Below, one piece after another: positions 1 through 11,416 of a DNA stretch of 64,000 nt (position 1 is its first letter; each line of letters starts with the position of its first letter). Source of the DNA: Nissolia schottii (Eukaryota > Streptophyta > Magnoliopsida > Fabales > Fabaceae); contig QANU01053415.1 of NCBI GenBank assembly GCA_003254905.1, positions 96,271 to 160,270 on the forward strand. The letters run 5' to 3'. Both the position numbers and the translations under genes were made by a program. The notes under the pieces were generated by a model. It did no database searches. It worked only from the letters and a program-made list of their open reading frames with translations, and was not told the DNA's origin.

Positions 1-33
1 ATTAAAGAGATGGAGAAAAACAATAATCATTAC

Positions 34-241
34 CTTCTCTAATAAAATTTGGGAAGTCCTCTGGTGCATTGTTCTCCTGTTGTATCCGCCTATTTTGGTT
101 TAACAAGCGATTTTCGTCGTATGGATTCTTACTCTTTGTCTTCCCATATGAAGACAAATTTGGAAAAACACCAGTTGATACCAAAACAGAAAGGATAAGC
201 TTCCTCCTTAATGTTTTCTCAGAATGTAATGTACAACTATC
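34..241 (-). CDS. FKBP20-2: FKBP20-2-type peptidyl-prolyl isomerase, chloroplastic, partial (one exon)
   Basis: Minus-strand exon encoding the region before the catalytic FKBP domain of the thylakoid-lumen immunophilin FKBP20-2, which assists photosystem II supercomplex assembly. Seen: a basic-hydrophobic lumen-targeting stretch (LRRKLILSVLVSTGVF), then the KTKSKNPYDENRLL and NNAPEDFPNFIREG blocks I recognise from this family. The exon ends at a clear donor (GAAG|GTAATG on the minus strand, exon base 34). The isomerase domain lies beyond the left edge. The upstream boundary is inferred: a CAG acceptor ending at 242 fits best, while AG acceptors at 249 and 261 also exist. The open frame continues to 334 without family similarity. 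Alternative: a pseudogene, but nothing visible is broken. Confidence 0.7.
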
Positions 242-860
242 CTGCGCGCTGTTCATAAATCTATTACAAATCATAACCAAACACAAAATGCTACTAAACA
301 ATAACCCTTTAGAGGAAATTTCGCGAAAAGAATGTCAAAATAGGGTCACTCTTACAGGTAATCCAGTGATTTCTGATTTGTGCATCCAAGAGTTAATTGT
401 CTCCTTTGAGGGAAAATAGCTCCATGTATAGCAAAAGGGAAATTTACTGCCAGAAAAAAAGTAAAAAGCTCTTTTTTTTTTTAGGTTAAGAAGTAATTAC
501 AACAAGAAACAACTTCCATTCTCTATTTTCTTGCCACAATCATTAACTTCACAGCAAACAATGCCAGTTCCTAGCAGTTCTAAGATCTAAGCTTATTTAC
601 ATCTAGGCTTCAACTATTCCTCCTAATTTTGGCAGCTAATGAAATCAAATAACATGCAACATGGTGGTTATTGATTAACATTTAACCACTGGTTTTCTTT
701 CAACAGAATATGAAGTTTCTAACACCATATAAAGTTAACCATATGGGTAGGTTCCAATTGAACCCCATGACATCAAAATCACACCAATATCTTAAAAGAC
801 TAAGAATGGTTCCAACTGATACCAGCAACAAACACAAAAAAGAAAACAAATACAAATAAA

Positions 861-888
861 ATAGAATAGAATAGAATAGAATAGAATA
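861..888. repeat. ATAGA pentanucleotide microsatellite
   Basis: About five tandem ATAGA units, followed by degenerate ATAAA units, inside the presumed first intron or leader of the FKBP20-2 gene. Confidence 0.9.
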
Positions 889-1030
889 AAATAAAATGAA
901 ATTTGCTCAATCAGCATCTTCAATTCCAGTCACACAATAAAGATATCCCAAAGTTTCAAACTTTCTGACCTTTAAATATAGGAATGCTATATTACAAGAA
1001 GCTGACACATATACAAAGCCAGAATCTTAC

Positions 1031-1187
1031 ATCCTAGGGAGTAAAAAAGCAATATGCCACAGCTTAAAAAATGTTGCCAAATGCAATGTATTGTGAATGT
1101 TAGTGTCAGAGAGAGAGAGAGTTTACAGGGATGAGATGGGAGCATGAGTGAGAGAGAGGGAGTTGAAGAAGATACGAGGGGAAGCAT
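1031..1187 (-). CDS. Candidate first exon of the FKBP20-2 gene (transit peptide)
   Basis: Minus-strand ATG at 1187 opens a Ser/Leu/Thr-rich, acid-free stretch (begins MLPLVSSSTPSLSLMLPSHP) that looks like a chloroplast transit peptide, and a donor-like GAT|GTAAGA ends it at 1031. It sits about 0.8 kb upstream of the recognised FKBP20-2 exon in the same orientation. Against it: its splice phase does not match the preferred downstream acceptor at 241, so either another donor is used or the true first exon is elsewhere between 420 and 1200. Transcript evidence would settle it. Confidence 0.25.
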
Positions 1188-1250
1188 GGCCTCCTCCTCC
1201 CACACTGAGCAGAGTAGCAGCAACAGCAGCAGAAGAAAAAAGCAGCACAA

Positions 1251-2748
1251 AATCTTATGTTATCCACTCTGGTCTCTTTGTGGGTTGTTAAATATCCTTT
1301 GTATAACAAAATTAACGACAAAGCAAATCCATTGCTATAAAACTCATTTCTTATTGATCTTTTATTATAAATTTCTTTTATTATACTTATATTATATGTA
1401 ATGTTCATTTTGTTAATTAATGATAATATATTACATTTAATAAGACAGGTAAAAATTTAATTAATAAGATTCATTTCTGCCAAAATGCTCATAGTAGGGC
1501 ACACGACTCTAACCAGATAAGGTGGAGGATAATTTTATTCTTCGGATAATTATATTAATATATAAAAATATATTGAAACTCAAATGGTTTGGGTCTGGTA
1601 TGTTTGATCTTTGAGAAAAAGGGTTTGGAACTTTTCTCTTTTGGAGGCCCATCAGTATGAGGCCAGCTATGGGCCACATGGAGGACCAGGAATACAAAAT
1701 CTCTTTGCTTCTATATCATTAACAAGTATTTTCTTACTTGAAATTAAAAATAAAGAAATAAGAAATGTTTTTTTATTTTTTTAATTTGACTTTATTCTTG
1801 TTCATCTTTTTAGACATACTTGAATGCCCTGGACTTGGGTGAGAAATAAGGAGAATAAAAAAAAAATATATGAAAAGAATGACAACTTGAACACTACTTC
1901 TGATACATGTATGTATTCATTCCATTGGTTTATTATCTTATATTATCCACAATGTATGTGAAAATAGCACTTCTTTAAGCAATAATTTAGCTATCATCAT
2001 CATCATCATTCCTTATATATTATTATTATATTATAAAGTTAGTGAAGGCTAAGCAATGATTCCAGCTGGTCATGCAGTTGGAGTGGTTGAACTTGAAGGC
2101 AGATTATATATATACACACACAGATCGTGTCGATAATATGTTCATCACAAGAATAATGAAATGCTAATGAATTTTCAACTTTGAATTTGATGTTGACCAT
2201 TTTTACAAGTTCTTTAAGGATTTTCAACTTGGACTGACTCTACCTGCCTCCATTTCTTCAGGATTTTGTTTGCTATGCAAGTAATGAAGGCCAGTCAGAT
2301 TGAAAAAGACTTGTGAATTTTCACAAAAATTTAAGGGAAGAAGGAAAAACAAATTTTTTAAGGACGGACTCTACCTGCCTTAGTTGCCTTTGTTAAGTCT
2401 GACATTGCTCAGGAATATGTCCTCTATAGTCTTTATAATGGCTTGAACAACTCTAGACCTTATGAGTTAGCTTTTGAGGTTGAATTAATTAGGTTCGCTC
2501 AATTCTAATATGGTACGAGAGATTTTACAACCAACTGAGCTAAGCTTTGATCCTTGTTGTTTGTATTCTTCTAATTATTGTGCACGCTTCAAGTCAAAAA
2601 TAACTATTGTATGACTGACATGTATAGATAATGCATCTATCCAACAATTTAAGCTTTTAAGAGAGATGATTGCCAACTGTTATAATCTGAACAAGTGGAA
2701 TACATTCATTATTCATAGAATAACACATAGTTTTTCTACTATGCCAAC
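1251..2748. other. Intergenic, no gene seen
   Basis: AT-rich spacer between the FKBP20-2 gene and the 3' end of the glucosyltransferase gene. It holds an ATC triplet run near 1993-2009 and a short TATACACACA stretch near 2110. Short open frames show no family signature. Confidence 0.6.
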
Positions 2749-4203
2749 TCAAATGCTCTGCCATTTCAATGCAAGACTAGAGAGTGCCTTCTTAGAGGAA
2801 CCATTCTCACTCGTTGCAACAGCAGCAGCATCACTCAACTCCTTGACCCTCTTCCTTATTCCCAACCCTTCATCCCCACCTTCCATTATCCTCTTTATAA
2901 CTTTGGCAATTTCATGTCTTGTTACTATGCCGCCACTTTTCCCTTCATCAACTTCTGGCCTCAATGCCACTTTGAGCACATCAGTGAGCAATACAGCATT
3001 CAATCTCTGCTCAGCAAAGAGAGGCCATGCAATCAAAGGCACCCCATTAACCACACTCTCAAGAGTTGAGTTCCAACCGCAATGGCTCAAGAATCCACCT
3101 GTTGAACCATGGCCAAGCACCTCAACTTGTGGGGCCCAATTTGGAACCACAAGGCCTTGCCCTTGAGTCCTATCCAAGAAACCCGGTGGCAAGTATTGCA
3201 TTGGATCCTCATTCTGTCCCATAAGGTAAGCAGAGCCACCAAAGTTGCTTGGAGCTCTCAAAACCCATAAGAACTTGTGTCCACTCAATTCCAACCCAAA
3301 TGCTATCTCATTGAGTTGCTCATGACTGAGGGTCCCACCACTCCCAAAAGATATATACAACACAGAATCTGGCGGCTGATTTTCCAACCATGTCACACAG
3401 TCCAACATGTTTGTCTTGTTGCTTGACTCACTTTGAATGATTGGTCCAATTGGATACACAAAAGGACTATTGGTACTGCTGCTGTTACCTCCATTGGCTT
3501 CTTCTCTTTGTTGTTGTATAGCTCTTATGACATCTCCTTCCAAACCTGTGAAGGTGTTCACTATGGCACCATCAGCCAGAGAGTATCTTTGGCACACGCC
3601 AAGTAATGATTTGTAGGCCTCACTTGATCTTCCAAGAAGAACCGGGTCCGGAAGCTCCTTGACCGGAAAAGGCACAACATAACCAGGAACTTCCACAGTT
3701 TTTGTCAACTCTAAGGACTCATGAGAGGAGAAACTCTCATCAATCTGTGGAAATTGGAGGCAGAATGAGAGATATGTGGCTCCTGAGGCAAAGAAAGCAT
3801 AGGACAAGAGGTTGAATTCCCTGGCAACATCGAGCGCATCGGTCGAGAATATGCTGAAAACTAGAGCGACAGGGTGGTTTTTGGAACTCAGTGAGGCTAG
3901 TGCTTCATGGAGGAATGGAAGAGAGTGCTTCACAGTGAGTTGCATGAGGGTAGCAGGTTGAGAGACCTCGGTGTTAAGATCTTCAACATTCACTTGGGGG
4001 AGGATGGTGAAGCCTATGTTTGGAGGGAGAGTGTTGAGGATGGATTTGGTGGAAGAAGAGGGAGGGCCAAGTGTTGGAATGAGGATCTTGACATGGAAAT
4101 CTTGGTTCTCATGAATGAGTCTCTTTGCAAACTCAACAATTGGGATCAAATGGCTTAATCCAGGGGAAGGAACCATTACAATGCATGGATTATTTTTCTC
4201 CAT
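2749..4203 (-). CDS. UDP-glycosyltransferase, UGT72 family (hydroquinone/monolignol glucosyltransferase-like)
   Basis: Full-length 484-residue, intronless family 1 glycosyltransferase. It should transfer glucose from UDP-glucose to a phenolic hydroxyl (hydroquinone, monolignol or flavonoid type) in the cytosol. Seen: catalytic His18 in the N-terminal VPSPGLSHLIP block; its usual Asp partner at D122 (FSIFSTDALD); and the 44-residue PSPG sugar-donor box at residues 356-399, beginning WAPQVEVLGHGSTGGFLSHC and ending FAEQ. The terminal Gln of the box is the residue typical of UDP-glucose users. A Ser/Asn-rich loop near residues 235-247 is the usual variable linker. Family assignment rests on overall pattern; the exact acceptor cannot be read from sequence. 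The start is the first Met and precedes the N-terminal beta strand by the normal distance. Confidence 0.93.
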   Translation of the reverse strand: MEKNNPCIVMVPSPGLSHLIPIVEFAKRLIHENQDFHVKILIPTLGPPSSSTKSILNTLPPNIGFTILPQVNVEDLNTEVSQPATLMQLTVKHSLPFLHEALASLSSKNHPVALVFSIFSTDALDVAREFNLLSYAFFASGATYLSFCLQFPQIDESFSSHESLELTKTVEVPGYVVPFPVKELPDPVLLGRSSEAYKSLLGVCQRYSLADGAIVNTFTGLEGDVIRAIQQQREEANGGNSSSTNSPFVYPIGPIIQSESSNKTNMLDCVTWLENQPPDSVLYISFGSGGTLSHEQLNEIAFGLELSGHKFLWVLRAPSNFGGSAYLMGQNEDPMQYLPPGFLDRTQGQGLVVPNWAPQVEVLGHGSTGGFLSHCGWNSTLESVVNGVPLIAWPLFAEQRLNAVLLTDVLKVALRPEVDEGKSGGIVTRHEIAKVIKRIMEGGDEGLGIRKRVKELSDAAAVATSENGSSKKALSSLALKWQSI

Positions 4204-4292
4204 TTGATTTGTGATCCTGATACTAATAATATGGAACTTTGTTTAGCGTGCTCCTTTTTCTTTAAATTAAAGTTTCCTGATCTTGAAGGTGG

Positions 4293-4299
4293 TTTTATA
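4293..4299 (-). promoter_or_regulatory. TATA box of the glucosyltransferase gene
   Basis: TATAAAA on the minus strand, about 90 bp upstream of the glucosyltransferase ATG, a normal plant spacing for a short leader. Confidence 0.5.
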
Positions 4300-4790
4300 G
4301 CAAGTGATGAATGAATTGGTCTTTAGTACACGCCACTTAATTGTTTTTGACTAATTGTATATTAATTGATGTGAGCTGAATTGTTTTTGACCAATTGTGA
4401 ATTAAGTATTATGTAAGCTCTTGCGTAACATGTTACTATCAATGAAAACTACCTTAGTGGTGAACAAGTGACCAAATGGTTTTGAAATCGAATGATTCTA
4501 TTATCTTCACTTGTGGTTGTATATGTATACTTCATAGATAATGCAACAATATAGACTTTGTACTCACTTTATATACAAAATCATTAATAAGAAAAATTAA
4601 AATTTTCTGGATTGGAGATAGCTTAGGTGAAACATAATAATCCATGGATGAATTCGTTTTCATCTTGTTAGGAACTATTGGAACTACAAAAGTTTATATA
4701 TACTACAGAAACAAAAACAAACTAAGACTTTTTCCACTAAGTAAGGTCGATTACATAGATCGAACATCGCCTAGTGTGTTTTGCAATAAA
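4300..4790. other. Intergenic spacer with a short diverged duplication
   Basis: Promoter-side spacer of the glucosyltransferase. A roughly 60-bp block containing AATTGTTTTTGACTAATTGT (near 4338) recurs, diverged, near 4380. Nothing else is recognised. Confidence 0.5.
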
Positions 4791-6500
4791 TCAAATAATA
4801 CAGTTTCCAACTATTCCTGGCCCTTTTGATCTTTCAACTGATGCCATTCTCTGAAGCCTAAAATGTGCTTTGAACTTGGCTATAAACTCGCTAGCTTTCT
4901 TATCAACCTCAGAATCCGGTCCAAGATCAACAACACTTTCGGCCTTCTTAGCTTCATCGGAGATCACCTGAGAGGTTTCAAGCTCAATATCTGATTCCTC
5001 TCTACACTTGTCATAAGGTCCTTCCTTATGATCTCTCTTAAGATGATTAGAAATTGTAACCTCAAGCTTAGGACAACAAGCATTTAGATCATGTCCTCCA
5101 CTTTGAATTTTACCTTTTCTGATCAACATTGAATCAACATTATTAGGCTTCTTTTCGACGTTCTCATCAGTTTTCTTGCTACACACTTCACCTGTTCTCA
5201 TTGTCATTGAAGCTATTCCACTAGCTCTTCTTGTTCTAACTGATTTTCCCTTTGATGGAGCTTTCATATTGGTCTTTGTGTCATTTTGGAGCAAGGAGTC
5301 AATACTATATCCGCGAGAATGAAACGGCGCCATTGAAATTTCTTCTTTCCTTCCAAGTGGAGGCGATGGCGAGCTTGAAGAAGAGTGTAATGAAGAAAAT
5401 GTACTCTTCTGAGATGAGAAAGATTCCATAGATTGGAATGTCTCTGAACTGAGTGGTTCAAATTGAGTTTCATCAACAGAAATTGACCTCAAATGAGAAG
5501 GATGGGAAATATAAGCATAATTTCTCTTAGCTTCCATCCTTCCATGTATTGAAGAATATCTTGAGGTTGTATTCTTTCTGTTTTGCTCCACACCTTCCTC
5601 TTGGAAATGCATATTATCCGATGAGTTCGAATCCGAGGAAGAACACATACTTGTGTAGGAAGAGAAAGATGTTTTTGACAGCAAAGAGTGTGAACTCAAT
5701 GATTCAAGTTCTGTTTCATCAATTGAAAGAGGCCTAAAATGGGAAGGACATGAAACATCACCATGTCTACATTCTCTTTCCTTCCTTCTAGTTCTAGAAC
5801 TTGATTCAGCACCATCATCAATTTTTTGCTCCAAATTGAAAGGACTCAAACTACCAAGGTCCCTATCTTTACACTTATATGAGCCCTTAGATGAATCATC
5901 ACTTTCATTGGTGTATTTAGGACTATCTTCTTCCCTTGAAACTGACCTTAAACTCCTGATTGGTAGTCCTAGAGATCTATAACCAATAGCTTCCCCACAC
6001 TCACTATAGTCTGAATTCCTAGCTTGAACCACATTGCTTCCATCATATCTAACTGAATCACCAGAGTTACCTTCAGGAACAAGCAACCGGTGTTTGCATA
6101 CTTCAAAGTACATAGGATTCTCATCAAACACACATGGACTTTCATACCCGTCATGGCTGAAGAAAATAGATGAAATAGTGTCAACACTAATAGAGTCATG
6201 AGTCTCTAATTCTCTGTCAGCTTCTACATTCTTTCTACTTAGCAAACCATATGCCACAGCAATGCCAATGCAGAGAAGGTGAAGGATTTCCCATAACTTG
6301 GTGAATATGGTTTTTTGGTTGATAGGTTCAGGAGTTTGTGAAGGAAACAACGGCAAAACAACGAGAAACAGCGCAAAGAATAGAGACTTGAAGAGTGTGT
6401 TATAGTGAGACTTACCTTGGTTGAAGAGTTTTGGTGGAAAATGAGAGTTGAAATGGGAAAATGAGAAATGGGGTTGGGTGCACGCACTTGAATCAGCCAT
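4791..6500 (-). CDS. DUF761-containing membrane-anchored protein of unknown function
   Basis: Single-exon 569-residue protein. Two hydrophobic segments lie near the N terminus (about residues 36-53 and 68-87), followed by a long Ser-, Asp- and Glu-rich low-complexity middle region that is probably disordered. The C-terminal block (about 536-560, ASEFIAKFKAHFRLQRM) is the short DUF761 motif of cotton-fibre-type plant proteins. Two internal segments resemble each other: HFRPLSIDETELESLSSHSL and a second copy reading HLRSISVDETQFEPLSSETF. This suggests an internal duplication of a Ser-rich motif. The function of DUF761 proteins is unknown and none is assigned here. It lies head-to-head with the ARPC5 gene (about 0.8 kb apart), so the two could share a promoter region. 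Confidence 0.85.
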   Translation of the reverse strand: MADSSACTQPHFSFSHFNSHFPPKLFNQGKSHYNTLFKSLFFALFLVVLPLFPSQTPEPINQKTIFTKLWEILHLLCIGIAVAYGLLSRKNVEADRELETHDSISVDTISSIFFSHDGYESPCVFDENPMYFEVCKHRLLVPEGNSGDSVRYDGSNVVQARNSDYSECGEAIGYRSLGLPIRSLRSVSREEDSPKYTNESDDSSKGSYKCKDRDLGSLSPFNLEQKIDDGAESSSRTRRKERECRHGDVSCPSHFRPLSIDETELESLSSHSLLSKTSFSSYTSMCSSSDSNSSDNMHFQEEGVEQNRKNTTSRYSSIHGRMEAKRNYAYISHPSHLRSISVDETQFEPLSSETFQSMESFSSQKSTFSSLHSSSSSPSPPLGRKEEISMAPFHSRGYSIDSLLQNDTKTNMKAPSKGKSVRTRRASGIASMTMRTGEVCSKKTDENVEKKPNNVDSMLIRKGKIQSGGHDLNACCPKLEVTISNHLKRDHKEGPYDKCREESDIELETSQVISDEAKKAESVVDLGPDSEVDKKASEFIAKFKAHFRLQRMASVERSKGPGIVGNCII

Positions 6501-7190
6501 TGCTGAAGCACCAGCAAGTTAAGCTTGTTAAACAGTGATTTGGGGTTTGGTATATGTTCTGAATAGAAAATGGGAACAAAGAAATGAAGATTACAAAACT
6601 TTGAAGGCAAGCAAGAGACAAAGAATCACTTTTTTGTTTTTACTTTTTTTTTTCTTTCAAATCATTAGAATATTTGTTTCGATTCTAATGAGTCAGTGGC
6701 AAAAGCTAAAACTTACAATGTAAAATTAGCTTAACAGAGAGAAATTTGGATGATAATTACATTAAAAAAAAAATCTTATGAACAAGAAAAATGCACAAAC
6801 TAGATGTATAATACAAATAAATGGATATTATAGTCACATCACTAGATATATATAAGAAATTATGTTTTCTTTAAGGGGATTTTTTTAATAAAATTTGAAG
6901 AATTTAGTTATATTACTTATAAATACATAAAAATAATACGTTCATTATCAATTATTTTATGACATTCACCACAAAACTTAACTAAAATTCTCATTTATTT
7001 GTATAGCAACTCTTAGCTGTTCAAAACAGTGTTTAAATCATAGATTTTTTTTTATTAAAAAAAAAATCTTGTTATAAATGAAAATTAATATATTTTTTAA
7101 TAAATAATTAAAGAAGAACTATTTATACATTGCTTTATTTATTTCATTGTTGTCTGAATTTGATATGTTTCCTCACATAACAAGAAGAGG
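6501..7190. other. Divergent promoter region between DUF761 gene and ARPC5
   Basis: AT-rich intergenic DNA between two divergent genes. T- and A-runs are frequent (for example around 6635-6655, 6763 and 7048). No clear paired motifs were recognised. Confidence 0.5.
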
Positions 7191-7327
7191 GAGCTGCCAC
7201 CATCTTCTGCTTTCAGTGCCACCGTGAGATCCACCGTTACCTGGGTTTTACCTTGCGGGGGAAAAGAAAATCAAAAGCCACACATTTTCTCGGGAAAATT
7301 TCAGCTCAACAAAAGGGAGCTGAAATT

Positions 7328-9894
7328 ATGGCAGGAGCTGCAGGATTCGTCGAAGCAGATAATGCGGAGGCCATCATCACCAGAATTGAACACAAATCCC
7401 GCAAGATCGAAAGCTTACTCAAACAGTAACCATACCCTCATTTTCCTTTTCTATTTTTTCTATCTTTATTATATATTGGAAGCATAAAAATCTGTTTTTT
7501 TGGGGGAGGATGAATCAAATGCTTGAAGAGATGGAAGTAAAAATTATGCTTTTGATTCAATTTCAGGTATAAGCCTGTGGAAGCCCTTAAAACTGCTCTT
7601 GAAGGCACGTATGCTATGACTGGTGGTGATGAACGTTGCAAGGTTTTTAGCTTTACCCCCATTTTGCCTCTTTTTATTTTTTTTCTTTAAAAAAATAAAA
7701 TTTGATACGTAAATATTGTTTTGTGCTTGCATTTGATTTGGGTTGTTTAGGAGCTGATTTTTTTTAAATTTTTATTTTTGGAAATTTCCAGGAGCTATTT
7801 GCAGCTAGCTACAGAGACTTTGATTTTTTTTTTTTTGGTTAGGTTAGAGTTTTGTTGCAATTGAATTGTTCTCATTTCTTGAAATCACAGCATATTTTTC
7901 AATTTTCATCTCATCTATCTTGTTTTACAAACTGTTTTTTATATTTTGGAGTTTTGAATTTTGATACTGTCATATTTGTGCTTACATTTGATTTGGGTTG
8001 TTGAGAAACAGGAACAATACTTTTCTTTTACATTTTCAAGCTAATTTCACTTACTAAGAAGACTGTGTTTTTTTTTTCCTGGTGGTTATTGTTAGAGTTA
8101 AGGTCTACGCAGTACAATGGCATCGTTTGATTAATGTCACTGCCTCCGCTCAGCGGGAAAAGACTTGGTTATTGTTGTTACTTTTAGAGTTTAGGGGCAA
8201 TTAGAGGTTTCTAATTTGTGCAAATCACAGCATATTGTTGTGCTTACATTTGATTCAGGTTGTTGAGGAACAGGAACAGTACTTTCTTTTACATTTTAAC
8301 TACCAAAAAAACATGATTTTTTGTGTGTCTGTGTAGTGTTTAGGTCTACGATAGAGTACAATGGCATCATTTGATTCATGTCACTGCCTACGCCTAGCGG
8401 GAAATATTGTTGTTACTTTTGGAGTTTAGTTGCAATTAAAGGTTTCTAATTTGTTCAAATCACATCATATTTTCCATGTGTTTTGGATTTTTCTTTTGCA
8501 GTCTGCACATTGGATTGTGGTACATAGGGCTTTAATGGCTATAAAGGATGTGGATGGGATGCTTTCTTCATTGGATCCTGAGTACTATGATATCTTGATG
8601 AAGTGAGTGGTGATTTCTTTTGTTTTAATTCATTTTTTTCATCTCAGTTTTAACTTTGGTAGCCTCTCATTCTTTGAGAATACAAATTTTCTAGGATTAT
8701 GATCATTTTCTCAGATTTGTATAGTTAGTGATCATTGTAGTTTTGGTCTCCCTGCATTTCACCTATAGATCCTTAGGACACAAGTGTTTTCCACTCTGCC
8801 TTTGCTTTCCCTATGATGTGTGCTATGTGCTATTAAAACCTTAATTGGGAAGAATAACGTAAGTACTACAATGAGCTTATTAAAGTGTGAAAACTATGAA
8901 TTTTCTTCTTCTTTTTCATGCAGTAGTAGGAAACAGCTTTTTATATAAATTATGATACCATACTTGAACTTCCTGGCATGATTCTGTGCTGTGCTAGGAC
9001 AATAACAGCTGGAAATCAGAATATGCAACTGTAATTAGTATAAATAATCTTTTTAGTTTACTATTTTAAATTTTTAAGAAATAGAATGACATTATGTTGG
9101 GAAGTAGCAACACATACTGTATACATGGACAGCATTCTAAGGGATGTTTACCTCAATTTCCTGTTAATATCAATCTTGCCATTTATATAGAACTTCATGA
9201 AAAAAATTCCTAACCAAAATCTCCTTCGCTATATATCCAAACAACTTTTGAAAAGAAAAAATGGCCATGATAAACCCATCTTCATAAGGAGCCTTCTCAC
9301 TATCAAAATCCCAAACGCCTCTCCTCGCCAATTTTTCAAAAGGTCTCTATTAGCAGTTAGCCGTGTAGCTTATATCAACATCATGAGTGGTTGAGTCTCT
9401 GTACATCTTCAAAGACCTTGTCATAGGCTATTGAATCATTCCTCATTCATCACCTATAGGTTAAACTGCAGGTACTTTGATTTGAAGCAATTATTAATTG
9501 ATCTTAAGTAACATTGAGATGTAATTGATCAAGTGAATAGTTTACATTAGTGATTTTGGCATACATTACAGAAGTTGTTCTTTGATTTGGAATGTTTTAT
9601 TAGCTATCTTTACTCTCCTTAACAGTTTTTTGCCTTGGCTTTGGGAATGACCAGCTTGAAGAACCTGATATGATGTGTTTATTATTAGTCAGTAATCTTG
9701 AGTTACTAAGAACTTGTAAAAGAAATCAGTTTTCTAATCCGTTTTTTATTCACTATAGGTACTTGTATAGAGGCTTAGCTACTGGAGATCGTCCAACGTG
9801 CGATCAGTGTCTTCGGATTCACGAAAAATTGACAGAGAAAGCAGGACTAGGCTGCATTCTACGTTTCCTCACTGATACTATAAATACTGTTTGA
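7328..9894 (+). CDS. ARPC5: ARP2/3 complex subunit 5 (ARPC5, p16), four exons
   Basis: Encodes a 136-residue ARPC5 (the Arabidopsis CROOKED orthologue), the smallest core subunit of the actin-nucleating ARP2/3 complex in the cytoplasm. It is needed for branched actin and trichome and epidermal cell shape. Exons: 7328-7425, 7567-7642, 8502-8602 and 9759-9894. All introns are GT-AG and the phases agree, giving one open frame. Family blocks seen: the N-terminal MAGAAGFVEADNAEAIITRI, then YKPVEALKTALEG, SAHWIVVHRALMAIKDVDGM, LYRGLATGDRPTCDQC and a C-terminal GLGCILRFLTDTINTV. The short loop after ALEG (TYAMTGGDE) differs from the sequence I remember in Arabidopsis, which is a variable spot. Start choice: first Met matching the family N terminus, with a GC-rich leader from about 7195. 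Confidence 0.95.
7975..8470 (+). repeat. Tandemly duplicated intron segment in ARPC5 intron 2
   Basis: Two diverged copies of a roughly 250-bp block lie in tandem. One runs from about 7976 (TTGTGCTTACATTTGATT) through the AGTACAATGGCATCGTTTGA motif at about 8110. The other starts near 8239 and carries AGTACAATGGCATCATTTGA near 8355. A third partial start of the unit is near 7720. The repeat is intronic and does not touch splice sites. Confidence 0.75.
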
Positions 9895-11035
9895 TTTCTG
9901 GACCACCTTTTTTTACTTGCAATTTTTCTTTTGTTGTTTCCCTTTGTGGTTTTGAGTTCTCTTGTATGTGTGTTGCAAGACTACAACAACCAATGTAGTG
10001 AAATTTAGGATAGTATATTGATAGTGAATCTTGGATTCAGTTATCTTGTTTTGTTATTTGATGTTCTTTACAATTCAAAGTGAGATTGTTTTCAACTTTT
10101 CAATGCTTTTGAGAAATCTGAAATATCTGAAACATTTAGAGAAGTTTGTAACCCCATAATTTGCCTCCAACTTGACAAGCTCTTTTTGGTTCTCGTTTGA
10201 TTTCAAATCTCATCTTTCTTTTCCTTTGGTTAGAGGGAATAATAATATAACATTGTGCTTTACTATAGGCATATGTTATGAGATCTAGTGAAAAAATAAT
10301 TTAAAATTAGATAACATATTTTCACTTGTTGAATTCCTTGTGCATGTACATTTGGAAAGATTTTCAAGGTATATCTGGTGTTTACATGAGTTCATGATAA
10401 AATATAGTTATACTTTTATTAACAGAATTAAATGTATATAATTTTATTAAAATGTTTGATATAAATTTTATTAAAACAATATGTTACATATAAATTATAT
10501 TACCAAAAAAAATATAAATTATATTAAACTAATAAAAAATCCTCACCGCTGATAATTAGGGTACATTATAGGAATACATTTGGTTGATGCAATGGGAAGA
10601 AAAGTGTAAAGCCATCAAGAGCAAAGGACAAGGATCTTTTCAAAGTGAGTTTCTCACTTTAGAGGATAAAATGAGACTTTCTATCTTTAAATTAATTAAG
10701 TGTCTGAAGCACCCGATTCACCAATTAACAGTAATAAGAGTAAGAAGATTCAATTAAAACTCAAACTCAACAGCAAAAGTTCGAGTACAACCAAATCATC
10801 AACAGTAAAAGCAATGAAACAGTGTCTTAATAGCATTTAAAACGGCAATTAGAGGCATAACAGAACCAGATAACAGAACTGGAAGAAGAGCTATGAACCA
10901 TCGACCTGAATTCATACCTGAAATGAACCAAGATTGGAATCAATAGCCAGAAAAGAAAAGAGAGACTCAAAAGGGAGAAGAAGAATACCATTCATACCAT
11001 TTTTGCTTTCCCTAAAAGCCTTTGCTGCCTTTATG
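9895..11035. other. ARPC5 3' flank and probable 3' UTR/LTR of the adjacent gypsy element
   Basis: About 9895-10250 is the AT-rich 3' UTR and terminator region of ARPC5. From about 10690 to 11035 the DNA directly follows the stop codon of the minus-strand gypsy polyprotein, where its polypurine tract and 3' LTR should be. No clean TG...CA LTR was resolved. No gene was seen. Confidence 0.5.
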
Positions 11036-11371
11036 TCAGACGGCGTAATCCTTCAGCAGAGAATTTGGGCGTTTTGCTCTGTGGCCCATGCCCAACTCGT
11101 GTGAGTGAGTGCCCTCAGACATGTGGTCCTGCTCCCCAACAGATTTTGGCACCTCCTCAGCATTATTTCCCTCCTTTGTGGTCTTAATTACATTTCTAGT
11201 CCCTGACCTCATAACAATACTCCACCCTTTAATTTTAACCTTGTCCCCAAGGTTGTGTTGAGGGTAATGCTCCTGCAGCACTTGTAGGTCCTCCCAAGTT
11301 GCTTGCTGGTCTGAATAGTTGTCCCATCGGATAAGTAATTGAGGAATCATTGTATTACCTCTCATTATCAT
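11036..11371 (-). pseudogene. Gypsy polyprotein C-terminal end with chromodomain
   Basis: 111-residue open frame. The stretch LIRWDNYSDQQATWEDLQVL is the chromodomain signature (W-E-D after the aromatic strand), which in chromoviruses guides integration to marked chromatin. It ends in a Lys/Glu-rich tail. The segment from 11043 to 11203 recurs at 16603-16768. Frameshifts separate it from the upstream integrase. Confidence 0.85.
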
Positions 11372-11416
11372 TCTGGCCCCTAATATTGACTAAGGCTCAA
11401 AATTGGACATGTATTG

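Noticed and set aside
1106..1408. Long minus-strand frames with Leu/Cys runs
   Set aside because: The runs come from GCA/GCT and GA microsatellite-like sequence; only the possible transit-peptide frame starting at 1187 was kept as a candidate.
2666..3166. 166-codon plus-strand open frame
   Set aside because: Antisense to the C-terminal half of the glucosyltransferase gene; no family signature of its own.
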